Below are positions 12,141 to 22,672 of a DNA stretch of 64,000 nucleotides, one piece after another. Origin of the DNA: Anarhynchus alexandrinus (taxonomy: Eukaryota; Chordata; Aves; Charadriiformes; Charadriidae); assembly GCA_008711295.1 (NCBI GenBank), contig VUYV01000189.1, positions 124,001-188,000 on the forward strand, in the 5' to 3' direction. The translations under genes were made by a program, and so were the position numbers. How positions within the stretch are numbered: the stretch's first letter is position 1; every line of letters starts with the position of its first letter. The notes beneath the pieces were generated by a model. The model was not told the origin of the DNA. It worked only from the letters and a program-made list of their open reading frames with translations, and searched no databases.

Positions 12141-15054
12141 CCTGCCCTTCTGGGCTTGTTATCAACTCCTTACAAGACCTTGGGAGAGGAGTGGAATGGC
12201 TCTGTGGTACTTTACAGGTAGACGGGAACAAACTACACCTCTGTGCTCAGCTCTAAACAAACAGTCTTTGGCTACAGTTAGTAGGTGCTGACTGTGCCAC
12301 AGTGTATTCTGCCTCTCAGCAAGATATCTTCCAAACTTGTAAAAGAGCAATGTTGAAAGAGAAATCTGTTTCCAAGACATTTTGGTTGTTTTATTGAATT
12401 TTTAGGAATCCTCAGTGGTTGCTTGACTAAGAAGAAAGAAAAGAAAAAACTGCCTGCATAAGCCAATGTAAAATTGTTCTAGAGAATTACTTCCTTGCTG
12501 GAGATAAGAAAAAGTTTCTCTTGTGTTACACAAATACTTTAGGAGAGATTTGTTCCTAGACTAAACTAATCACTGGACAACCTGGAACTTCTCACAGCTC
12601 CTACATGATCATAATGCTGATTCTGAACTAAATAACATTTTTAACAGTTACAAAAAACCTTACATTCTTTTTTGAATTGTGTTTTTTGGGGAAGAGGAGA
12701 GCTAAATTCTTACGTGGTCAGACCTTTCTTTGAAAGCATGGCCCTTACAATGTTTTAAAAATCTGTATCTCCTGGTGTCATTTGTTATTCTCCAGGTTCT
12801 GTTTCTCTAAGTGTTCTCTTTCATATAAGAGCAATGAAATTAGTTTGGTTTTATCCACTGTCATAAGATGTAAAAGCCTCATTTCACCTTTTGGGAATTT
12901 TCTCCATTCTGTAAAAATCCAATCTTTATGTAACAGTGTTAAAGCAGAAGAAAATCTCTCAACTCTCTTTAGTAGTCCTGTTCTCATTGAGTCAGTGAGC
13001 CTTCCACGCCTTTAAAAAACCCTCTACTGTTTGTTGCTTTAACATATATTTCCTTGATGCTCTCACTTATCAGATATAATTGTATTTAAAATGAGTGGTT
13101 CATGTATCATTTACACTTGAACCTGTAAGGAATTCATACTGGTGCATCTGGAACACTGTGGTAGTTCTGATAACAACTGAGACATAAGTGACTTTGGTTC
13201 TGACCGAAGAGGGAGAAAACAAGGTGGGAAGAATCTCCACAGGAAAAAAGTCTTCGTTACAGGGGGCCTGTAGGCAATTAGTGGATCAGATTAACACTTT
13301 CAGTGTTTAATACTTTACATAGAAACCCTAATCTTGACTGCAATTTTTTTCTAATTAGAAGCCAATTTCAGGTGTTCACTTCCTTAGCAAAAATTTTTAA
13401 AATGGTGCAGTCCCTTGATTATAATTATTCATTCAGTCCCTTGATTATAATTATTTACAATAGAGTTTGCAGTGTACTACAGAAGCTCTACTTAAAGACA
13501 CAGTTATATTGGTAGCCCTATTAAAACCATTTGAAGACAAAAGGGTAAGTGGTACCTTTTTTTACCTTGTTCAAGACTTGCTTTTTTTTATTATTTTGAT
13601 AGACTTCTTGAGATTTAAGATATTCCTTTAGGTTAAATCTTCATTCAGGAAATGAATTAAAAACAAAAAAAAACTGCTGGGCCAACTTCCCATACTTTTC
13701 AATTCGGCAGACTCAGAAGGAAGAAGGTCTTTGGGTTGTTGTGGCTGTATTCACAAAGAGCACCACTACAGGGAATGCTGCATACTGCTTTTCAGCTCCT
13801 GACCCTCAAAGTGGAATCCAAAATCCTTTGTTAGGCCCTATACAGTGCAAAGACAGAATGACAAGTAAGTAGCTTTGACTGATAGATGCAATGCATCTGG
13901 TAGACATGTCCTTCATCCTATTGAATTAAGCCATTCAGGTGACACTGGCAACGGATTGCTTACTGTTGTTTTGAATTCTGAAGGGACTGAAGCCTGTAAG
14001 AGATGCTCAGCCCTTCTGACCACAGCAGAACTTCAAGCACGCAAGTATTTTTATTAGCAAAATGTGTCTCCGTGGTTAGATGGCACTGGAGCATTTTAAG
14101 ACTTTGAGATGCTAAGGCTTGAACTTAACTACCAATTCCTACCTGTCTTCTATCTTTTCTACATCTAACCTTAATTTTTAAATATATTTATTGCCATATA
14201 GTATGTTCTGTCCTTATTCTTCGGATTTTACTCTCCTTATGAAAACTTAATTCCTGTTGTCATAGTTTAGAATTTAGTTTTATATTTCTTGTTACGACCA
14301 TTCTCATTAGCTGTCATAAACTGTTTTAGCACATACTTTGTATGACAGTAAAATGTATTTCATTTCTCTTTTCCTTTTGAATAGTTTATTTATTCATCTG
14401 CCAGATTGTTTGGCAAGTATAGCAGTATAGCGTATTCAAAATATTTAATTTCCTCCAAGAGTTTTGTATTGGGTTTATGCGGCAAGGTTTTGGTAGCAGG
14501 GAGGGAGAAGGCTGCATGAACACACCTTAAACTATATTCATAAAGGAATAGAAAAAACCTCAACTATTAAAAAAGTAGTGTCCTTTGTGGCAGCAATTTC
14601 TAAGCCAAGTTCTACATTTCGTTACTGTGGTGAGTACTTTCAAAGTCAACAACTGTTTCTTTGTTTCTTCCAGTATGACTTAATTTTAATGAGCTCAGTG
14701 ATTTCATATCATCTTCCCCACTCTTGAAAGTTAGCAAAATGCCATTAAGAGAACTTCTACATCCTTTAGAAGCTTCATCCCAGTGGCAGGAAACTTTCAA
14801 CTAGGTTTTAAAAAATATGTCAATAAATGGACATGAAAGCAAGTGTTTAAGCCCTTCAGCTTACACTGAAGATCAAGCGTTTAAAAATGCAATGTTTTAT
14901 AAACAGAATAATAATGGACCTACTGTCAAACAGTTGATTTGCCAACAACTTTCAAATATTTGCATTTGTTTCATGTCTGAAAACCAAATATAGTAAGATT
15001 AAATACCTTATTGATGTTTTATATTTTGAAAGACAATGCTGTTTACAGGCTATG
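12141..15054. other. Intergenic DNA, no gene seen
   Basis: Only short overlapping open frames on both strands, none recognisable. It includes a 26-bp tandem duplication at 13408-13459. No RNA gene was seen. Confidence 0.55.
13408..13459. repeat. 26-bp tandem duplication, two copies
   Basis: The unit beginning CAGTCCCTTGATTATAATTA occurs at 13408-13433 and again directly at 13434-13459. The copies are identical except at their last bases, so the duplication is recent relative to surrounding sequence. Confidence 0.9.
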
Positions 15055-15740
15055 GACATTTAAGAATAAGCCTACTGGGACAAACCAAGTATCCACGAGG
15101 ACCAGTATCCTGTCATTAACTGTATCCATGAAGTGGATGCTTAGAAAGAAGTAAGAATTGGGTGGACGTAGGATTTGCCTAATCCTTTTGCAGACTTTTT
15201 GCACCTGAGCAATCTTTTTCAGCTCAGGGACTTCCAAAGTCAGATACAGATTCTGTGTACTCAGTTAGCCTCAATGTGCTTCTCTTTTGTGAAGCTGCCT
15301 GGTCTTCCTTAGAACCAATATAAACTCTGAGTGTCTGCAATGACCTTTGGTAAGGAGTTCCACAGCTCTGTCACCCACTGCAGTACTCATTTTATTGTTC
15401 TGAAACAGGATCCCACCAGCTTCATTTGTGGGTTTTTTAATTGGTTCTTGCAGTAGACAAGATGATGAACATCTGAGACATATCCAGACTTTCCATTACA
15501 CTTCCCATCTTGTACTTTTATCATATCCCTCCATGGTACCTTTTTCTCAAACTGAACGGTCCTAGTTTACTTAATTGCTGCTAGTAAGGAAGTTATATTT
15601 TTGATCACCTCCCAGCTCTTCTCTGAACCTTTTCCAGTCCTAGTTTACGTTTTTTGATACAGGAGATAAAAGGACCAGCATGGTGAACCATAACACAGGA
15701 TTTTAATTCTTTTGACCCTTTTATATGCCAAGTAATATTC
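15055..15740 (-). mobile_element. Ancient CR1/L3-like LINE 3' region, reversed
   Basis: Several blocks match the old reptile-type CR1 tails known from turtles and crocodilians, in the correct order. They are ACTGGGACAAACCAAGTATC, CCAGTATCCTGTC, GTGGATGCTTAGAAAGAAGT, CTCAGGGACTTCC, GGAGTTCCACAGCTCTGTC, TTTATCATATCCCTCC, and CTCTTCTCTGAACCTTTTCC followed by AGTCCTAG. The element lies reversed and is heavily diverged, so it predates the avian CR1 bursts. A reversed open frame of 64 codons at 15043-15237 is its shadow. Exact ends and subfamily need a repeat library. Confidence 0.75.
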
Positions 15741-17101
15741 TACTTCTGTAAGGAACACTAGACATTTCAACCTGATTTGTAATCTTTCTGTGTTATATTC
15801 TCCACATCTTTAAAGCTGGGAAAACTTAAAATATTTCTCTCATGAGACTGTTAAGAAGATTAATGGCATTATTTTACTCTTACTGACATAAGGAACACAC
15901 TTCGTATATCCTCTGCCTGCTGGACCAAGAGACACACTGTTCAGGAAGTATCTAAATGGCGTAGCAGAATGGCATAGCTCAGATCTAAAGACATCTCTGA
16001 AAATGTAAAATAGAGTACAGTGTGGAACCAGAGGACAACTGACTGGATTTTAGTTCTTAGAGTATGGGACATTAAAAAAAAAAAAGAAAATTAAAAAAAC
16101 ATAGGCCTACTGGAACAGAAGCCCCAATTATATATTGCTCCTGGAAAGGTTGTCAAGGGAGGAAAACTTCATAACTATTGACTATAATTACTATAAAAAA
16201 TAATAAGTATTGATAATAAAGGCATTATTTGAAACTGAATTACTGGAAAATCTTCTCATCTTTTGAATTTTACAAAACAGTATGGAAAGGACTTTATTGT
16301 GTTACCCTTTGTGCAGTTATTTCTCATGGCACAAAATCACATTAAAGCTAAGGCTTTAGCTAATCTTCAACAACTCTCAGACTGAATCTGAAAGACTAAA
16401 TAAACCTAGCTCATAGATTGGCTTCATTTGACATTAGATCTGTAGCTTTTAAAATGCTGGTGTCTTTTTTCAGGTTAAACATAAAAAATTTGAAAGAAGA
16501 GACATTACCATCTTTAACATATATATGCAACAGCAATGAAAAGCAAGCAGCTGCTTTTGTGGATGATAGTTACCATAGCAATGCATTCCCATAGTCACTT
16601 AGAGATTCATTTATAATAATAGTGGCTTTAGTAAAGAAGAATGCAAAAGTTGCCAATAGCATTCATGTGGTTTCCTGTATTACAATTTTCAGTGTTTCCA
16701 ATAACTTCATTAGCATATGGACTATCACCACTGAAGGAACATGATAAAGTAAATTAGAGTTGGTTTTCAGATCCTTTCTTCCAATATGAATAATTACTTG
16801 TAAATAATGCTTTGAAATCAGTAACATCAGACCAAGCACTGAACAAAAAGTCTAAGCCAATGTCCAATCAATGATTTGCTACTAATTTTGGTGCAGTCTT
16901 ATCAGGTTCATACTTATATAAAATAATACAAAAAGAAGAATAAGTTTCAGGGTTCTGATTACTATAAAATAAAACTTCCAGACTGATCAAGAAAAAGAAA
17001 ACCCTAAACCCTCCCAGCAGACAAACCTGCAAATCCATGTTGAGCAATGATATATTTAAATAAACACATGTATCAAATGCTATATAATACTTGAGAACAA
17101 A

Positions 17102-17186
17102 TTGAACAAAACCAAGCTATACAATAGAATAGAAAAAACCAAGCTAAACAATAGAACTAATTGAACAAAACCAAGCTACACATAAA
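17102..17186. repeat. Imperfect ~29-bp tandem repeat, three copies
   Basis: The phrase AACAAAACCAAGCTA (or AAAAAACCAAGCTA) followed by ACAATAGAA recurs three times in a row, at roughly 29-30 bp spacing. The copies differ at several positions. Confidence 0.8.
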
Positions 17187-18941
17187 AGTAGCAAAATGCT
17201 GGACTGAAAGAAAAGATCTTATGTGTTTATGGTAAAACTATTGTGTAAAGTTTGAAGATGAAAACAAATCGCTGTTTTCATTGAAAGATTTCAAAATTTC
17301 CACATGAAACAAATTAAGTAGACTTCATACAATAACATAAGCACTGTCACCTTATTGTAAAGAACACAGTGCATGAAATCAGAATAAAAACAGGTGTTCC
17401 TTAATCTATACTTGAAGATGTGGGGAAAGAGGAGAACTTAAAAATACTTTTGCAGATTTTGATATTCAGATTTAGTGCTTTAATCAGCAAATGTGCGTAT
17501 CGTGATGATAAAGGATATTTGCTAGGATGTTGATTCAGCAAAATAACTTGTTACATTATTCAGCTGTTCAAAGCATGTAATACTTGGACAGCAATTAAAA
17601 AGAAGAAATTGAGGAAAACCAGCAAATTACTCAAGGCAAAAATTCTACAGAGCCGGTATTTCTGTGTTATGCTGCTGCATGTGCAGTACATTACGTGCAT
17701 GAAATTCAACCCAATTAAAAATTTGATTATTTATAAAAAATGTAACCTTGTTGCTTTTTTCATTTTTGCTTGCACTCTAAGCAGCAATAAGTATTGTACA
17801 TAGACAATTAAAACACCAATTTATTGCAAGTGTTCATTGGTTAAAGAAGGACACTCCCTCCCACTTCTCATCTGACAGATTAACCTAAAACACCTTTTAG
17901 GTGTTATTTTTCCAGAACCACAATACTAATTTAATTTTGCCATACAGTAAGTGGAACAACATAGTAAAATAGATTTTGAATCTGCAGAAGGTAGAACACA
18001 GAACAGAGGTTATGCTACAGGTCCTCAGACAACTGCAAACAGCGTTCCTCTCTCTTGGTATCTAAGACAACTGGGATCGATGGTTGGCTGGACAGATACA
18101 CAGCCCAGCCATATATCCAAATTTCTTCGCATATGTTCTCTTTTCTGCCAAGAGATTGAATTTGAAAGATGTCTGAGGATATTGAATGTTTGTCCCAATC
18201 TGTGGATATCCCCCAATATTAGAAGACAAAATATTCAGAAATCTCAGGCATGCCCCTGCAGCCACTCCTGTGAGACATCCTTCTGAACTATGTGTATGCA
18301 GTCGGTCTAATGCGCGTGAACACAACTATGTAAACTCTTGATTATAAAGGTGCAGAACTTAGAATTGTTTTTCCTGTCACATCTTTCACACTTACCTGGT
18401 TAAAGTGACAGCGATCCCTGTTTTGAAAGTGACAAGGTGATTCTGTGACTGAATGTGGGAATGAGTCTCTAGACAATTAAAAAAAAAAAAAAGAAAAAGG
18501 ATACTCCAGACTATTTTGCAGTATTTGCAAGGATTTTGAGACAGTTGTCATTTTGGACAGCTGCTCATTCTGTACTTTGAAATAGGAGAGCTCAGAGTGA
18601 AGTGCCCTAGTAAGCCAGAGTCTGTTATCAGACCTTTACATAGAGTTGGTGGATTATCTTTTCATTCTACACTGTTTAAATTCTAGGTGGTTGTTTGCTT
18701 TCTCATTATGGAGAGAGAAGTCTTGGATCTATTCAAGTGTTCTTTCAAATCAATATACTAGATAATTTAAAGTAGCGTAAGACGTCTCTGTAGCCATAGT
18801 GTTTGTGATTTTCATGAAGCCTCCTGCTGTCTCTGAAAACAGTGGGAATATATTATGTCCACTTACATTAAAGGTCTATGCATAACTCCAGCACAACATT
18901 GTTATGGGAGATGTTAAAAATCCATATATGGAGCCAGCAAT

Positions 18942-18970
18942 AATAGGTAACTGTTAGACAGTTACCTATT
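18942..18970. repeat. Perfect 13-bp inverted repeat with 3-nt loop
   Basis: AATAGGTAACTGT at 18942-18954 is exactly complemented by ACAGTTACCTATT at 18958-18970, with loop TAG. A 13-bp perfect stem is rare by chance at this spacing. No mobile element or RNA gene was recognised around it. Confidence 0.9.
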
Positions 18971-20069
18971 GACACTTCGTAACACAGCAAACTGAGACCC
19001 TATTGCTGAGCTACTGCAAAGAAGCCCTCTGTAGCTAAACCAACCTGCTGTACAGCAGAGAACTTCATGCCCTTGCACTCCGCTGATGGTCTGTATCCAG
19101 TCACTGGAATCTTTGATGAATTACATTGCCATGTATAATGAAGTTTTCACAGGAAAACTGCTGTAGTTTATTTTGAAGCTTAGTCAGAAGAAGGCAACTC
19201 TAGAAAAACAGGAAATACACATATTATAGTGCATTATCTAGTCAATTTTGCGCTCCTCTGCACCTTGAAGTGGATTCCCCTATCCCCTTGAAATGGATCA
19301 TTCACAAACCGTGCTTTTCCAGAGTTACAACATACATGTATCATTCTTGCAGAGTCAACAATTTTTTACTCAGTTGCCCTCCCTCCTTTGCTTTTACTTA
19401 CCAACTCTGCCTCAACTCCTATTTCCACTTCTCAGTCTTCCAAATGGAATCAGTTGCATCTTCCTTTCAGCCTCCTTTGTTTCTATAAGCAAAATTTGTA
19501 AATCTGTGAAAACAAGTTACAGCCACATTGTACAAAAAGGCAGCCTCCACCTTCCTTTATCCCTCCGAAACAACCCCCAAAGTCTCCAAGGAATACCAAT
19601 GAAACCGGAAATAATAGCAACCTTTATGTAACTGAGAACAAGTTTTCTGATCTGTTTAGAAACAGCAGATTTATTTATTTGTTTATGGATTTGTGATATC
19701 AAATGCTTTAAGAACACTACATTGTTGTTGGACAAGCGTATTAGTTAAACCATTTAAAAGATTCTTTGTATTTTAAAATGGTAATTTCATCTAGTAAAGA
19801 TTAAAATATTCTGTTCATATTCAGAAGGATCAAGCTGCTTCCCTATAACTGAGCCAATGAGAAAGCTTGGGAAATCAGCAGTGTAGAAAATAAATGCTAA
19901 TTCAATGTATTTGTTTATATTTGGATTTGTTAGTGACTCAGTAAGTTACAGACTAAATATTGTTAGACGAAAAAACACTACCGGCATGTAAAGAAGACCA
20001 AACATGTTTGGCTAGTGAGTTTGGAGTTTACATCCAGAAAAAAATAAAAGTTCATCTTTTAGGATTTTT

Positions 20070-20147
20070 TATTATTATTATTAATGTGGCACCAAGCAGT
20101 GTGTCCACAAATGAAGACCTGAGTTAAAGGAGAATATATATATATAT
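20070..20147. repeat. ATT and AT microsatellites
   Basis: An (ATT)n run at about 20070-20083 is followed 50 bp later by an (AT)n run at 20133-20147. These are simple repeats without coding context. Confidence 0.85.
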
Positions 20148-21072
20148 TTGTTATGTCTACGTATTTATTTTCTAATAAAACCAGTGGTTTGTAGACTAGA
20201 ACTTGCTGGGCATGTTGAATGGGATATGGTCGTGCTCGATACACACCAAATGGTGCAAGTCCACTGTACACATTCAACAGTGACAATCTCAGTATGATGG
20301 ATTCTTTGAGCTGTTTTTATACACGTAAATGTCAAAAGGCAGTACATTGGTAAGCACATGCTAATGTAACAAGACAGATGTATTTCCAGTATTCTAGATA
20401 CTAAGCACTTGGATTTATATATCATGGAAATGAAATAACTGGAAATTATCCAGTCTGCTACACTTCTTCCCCAACGATCATATCCCCTACTACACTTCTG
20501 AGGCTGAACAGGTGATATAAAGTTGTCTTTAACTCGGGAGAGTGCGGGCTCACTTTAAGAAAAGCAGTATTGAAAGAATTAAGACTTTCACCTTTTTTTT
20601 CCTTCTTAATCTCTTTTTCTCTGTCCTGCGTTAGTTTTACAGAACGGTTCTTAGCCCGTGGCGGCGGCAGGGCGGCGGCAGGGCGGCGGGACCAGCCTCC
20701 ACAGCTGACCGCCGTCTTCGGGCAGCGGCTGATGGCCGCACCGCGCTCCCACCGTGAAACCGAGACACCACCGGGCCCGCGGACGGCCCGTGCCAGCGCT
20801 GGAACCTCAAACCGGGAAACCCGCAGCGAACCGGCCCGGTTTGCGCGGTTGGGTTTCTTCCACCGGCGGTCCGCGTTGGATGAGGCGTTTTGCACCAGCC
20901 TCGGCTCTGCGCCTCTTTCCTGACGAGTGACACCGCAAACCGGGCACGACAGGCGGGGCTCCACCCCCCGCCAGCCGGCACCGCTGGGCTCCTGCCTTCC
21001 CCGAGGGCGAGGCGGGCTCCCGCCGCCCCGGGGCGTCCCGGGCGCGCCGCGGCGCTGCGGTGCCTGTCAGCG

Positions 21073-21785
21073 NNNNNNNNNNNNNNNNNNNNNNNNNNNN
21101 NNNNNNNNNNNNNNNNNNNNNNNNNNNNNNNNNNNNNNNNNNNNNNNNNNNNNNNNNNNNNNNNNNNNNNNNNNNNNNNNNNNNNNNNNNNNNNNNNNNN
21201 NNNNNNNNNNNNNNNNNNNNNNNNNNNNNNNNNNNNNNNNNNNNNNNNNNNNNNNNNNNNNNNNNNNNNNNNNNNNNNNNNNNNNNNNNNNNNNNNNNNN
21301 NNNNNNNNNNNNNNNNNNNNNNNNNNNNNNNNNNNNNNNNNNNNNNNNNNNNNNNNNNNNNNNNNNNNNNNNNNNNNNNNNNNNNNNNNNNNNNNNNNNN
21401 NNNNNNNNNNNNNNNNNNNNNNNNNNNNNNNNNNNNNNNNNNNNNNNNNNNNNNNNNNNNNNNNNNNNNNNNNNNNNNNNNNNNNNNNNNNNNNNNNNNN
21501 NNNNNNNNNNNNNNNNNNNNNNNNNNNNNNNNNNNNNNNNNNNNNNNNNNNNNNNNNNNNNNNNNNNNNNNNNNNNNNNNNNNNNNNNNNNNNNNNNNNN
21601 NNNNNNNNNNNNNNNNNNNNNNNNNNNNNNNNNNNNNNNNNNNNNNNNNNNNNNNNNNNNNNNNNNNNNNNNNNNNNNNNNNNNNNNNNNNNNNNNNNNN
21701 NNNNNNNNNNNNNNNNNNNNNNNNNNNNNNNNNNNNNNNNNNNNNNNNNNNNNNNNNNNNNNNNNNNNNNNNNNNNNNNNNNNNN
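21073..21785. other. Assembly gap (713 N)
   Basis: An uninterrupted run of N sits in the middle of the CpG island, 68 bases before the DIPK2A start codon. Such gaps are typical of GC-extreme avian promoters in short-read or capillary assemblies. Very long open frames that appear to cross this region exist only because N is never read as a stop. Confidence 0.99.
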
Positions 21786-21802
21786 GAGGGGGGTGGGGGG
21801 AA

Positions 21803-21829
21803 GGAGGAGGAGGAGGAGGAGGAGGAGGA
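21803..21829 (+). repeat. (GGA)9 purine tract in the DIPK2A 5' UTR
   Basis: Nine consecutive GGA triplets lie 24 bases before the start codon, preceded by a G-rich run after the gap. Being so close to the start codon, it is almost certainly transcribed as 5' UTR. Tracts of this kind can form G-quadruplex or purine-rich structures in mRNA. Confidence 0.9.
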
Positions 21830-21853
21830 CCGGGCCCGGCCCGGTCCGGGACG

Positions 21854-22507
21854 ATGCTGCGGCTGGTGTCGCTGAAGTTGGGGCGGCTGTACCGCTACGT
21901 GAAGCTGGCGGTGCTGGGCAGCCTGGCGGCGGCGCTGGTGCTGAACACGCACTCGCTGCTGGCCTCGCTGCAGCGCAACGAGCTGTCGGAGCGGCGGTTC
22001 CTGCAGCTCAATAAGTGCCCGGCCTGCTGGGGCACCAGCTGGTGCCGCAAGTTCCTCAACGGGCAGCTGCGGCTGGAGAGCTGGGGCCGCCTGCGCCTCT
22101 TCGACTTCTTCAACGTCAAGAACGTCTACTTCGCGCGCTACGGGGAGCCCCGCGAGGGCAGCCGCCGCGTCGTCCTCAAGCGCCTGGGCTCCGCGCAGGA
22201 GCTGGCCGACATCGACACCAAGATCTGCCGCCGCGCCACCGGCAGGGGCCGCTGCGACCTCCTCCAGGCCCTGCACGCCACCGAGTTCGCCAGCCTCAAC
22301 GGCGACGTGCGGCTCCTCACCCCCGACGCCGTGGAGGGCTGGTCGGACCTGGTGCACTGCCCCTCGCAGCGCCTGCTCGACCGCCTGGTCCGCCGCTACG
22401 CCGAGACCAAGGACTCGGGCAGCTTCCTGCTGCGCAACCTGAAGGACTCGGAGCGCATGCAGCTCCTCATCACCCTCGCCTTCAACCCCGAGCCGCTGGT
22501 GCTGCAG
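21854..22507 (+). CDS. DIPK2A: DIPK2A coding exon 1 (residues 1-218)
   Basis: First coding exon of divergent protein kinase domain 2A (C3orf58, HASF, GoPro49, DIA1), a FAM69/DIA1-family protein of the secretory pathway. It is reported as a Golgi/secreted survival factor. The start MLRLVSLKLGRL aligns with the human N-terminus, and no in-frame ATG lies between the gap and this codon; -3 is A. Residues 18-37 form the hydrophobic signal or anchor segment. C55, C58 and C64 form the conserved CPACWGTSWC cluster. VVLK at 106-109 offers the likely ATP-binding lysine (K109). The block from FARLNGDVRLLTP-like sequence through GWSDLVHCPSQRLLDRLVRR is nearly identical to mammals. The exon ends CAG|GTAAGC, phase 0. 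It is extremely GC-rich, unlike exons 2 and 3, because it lies within the CpG island. Confidence 0.96.
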
Positions 22508-22612
22508 GTAAGCGCGCCCGGGTGGGCGCCCGCCCGCTCGCCTTGGTGCTGCGCGGCCGCCCCCCGCGCTGGAAGCGCGGTCCCGGGGTCATCTGTGGGC
22601 GCCCGCAGGCCT

Positions 22613-22672
22613 GGCGCTGCCCTGGGGGGAGCGGCGCTGCCCTGGGGGGAGCGGCGCTGCCCTGGGGGGAGC
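22613..22672 (+). repeat. 20-bp GC-rich tandem repeat, three exact copies
   Basis: The unit GGCGCTGCCCTGGGGGGAGC is repeated exactly at 22613-22632, 22633-22652 and 22653-22672, and a broken fourth copy follows. It lies in intron 1, about 105 bases after the exon 1 donor. Each unit carries a six-G run. Confidence 0.97.

Larger units (their letters stand above)
15741..20639. other. Intergenic DNA upstream of DIPK2A, no gene seen
   Basis: AT-rich sequence with only chance-length open frames; the largest is 112 codons at 19293-19631. It contains a three-copy imperfect tandem repeat at 17102-17186, a strong inverted repeat at 18942-18970, and ATT and AT microsatellites at 20070-20083 and 20133-20147. 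A CpG-free stretch at about 16540-16740 with an X-box-like motif is a candidate conserved element. No exon of SLC9A9, the mammalian neighbour, was recognised. Confidence 0.5.

Noticed and set aside
17102..17186. CRISPR-like or regularly spaced repeat array
   Set aside because: The three units are contiguous and imperfect with no spacers; this is an ordinary tandem duplication in a vertebrate genome.
1..20639. Exons of SLC9A9, the mammalian neighbour gene
   Set aside because: I looked for multi-spanning membrane antiporter motifs in the open frames on both strands and saw none.
20458..20964. 168-codon minus-strand frame as a divergent gene from the CpG island
   Set aside because: Composition is arginine/proline-rich as expected from GC-rich DNA, with no family resemblance. 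A divergent non-coding transcript remains possible but is unsupported.
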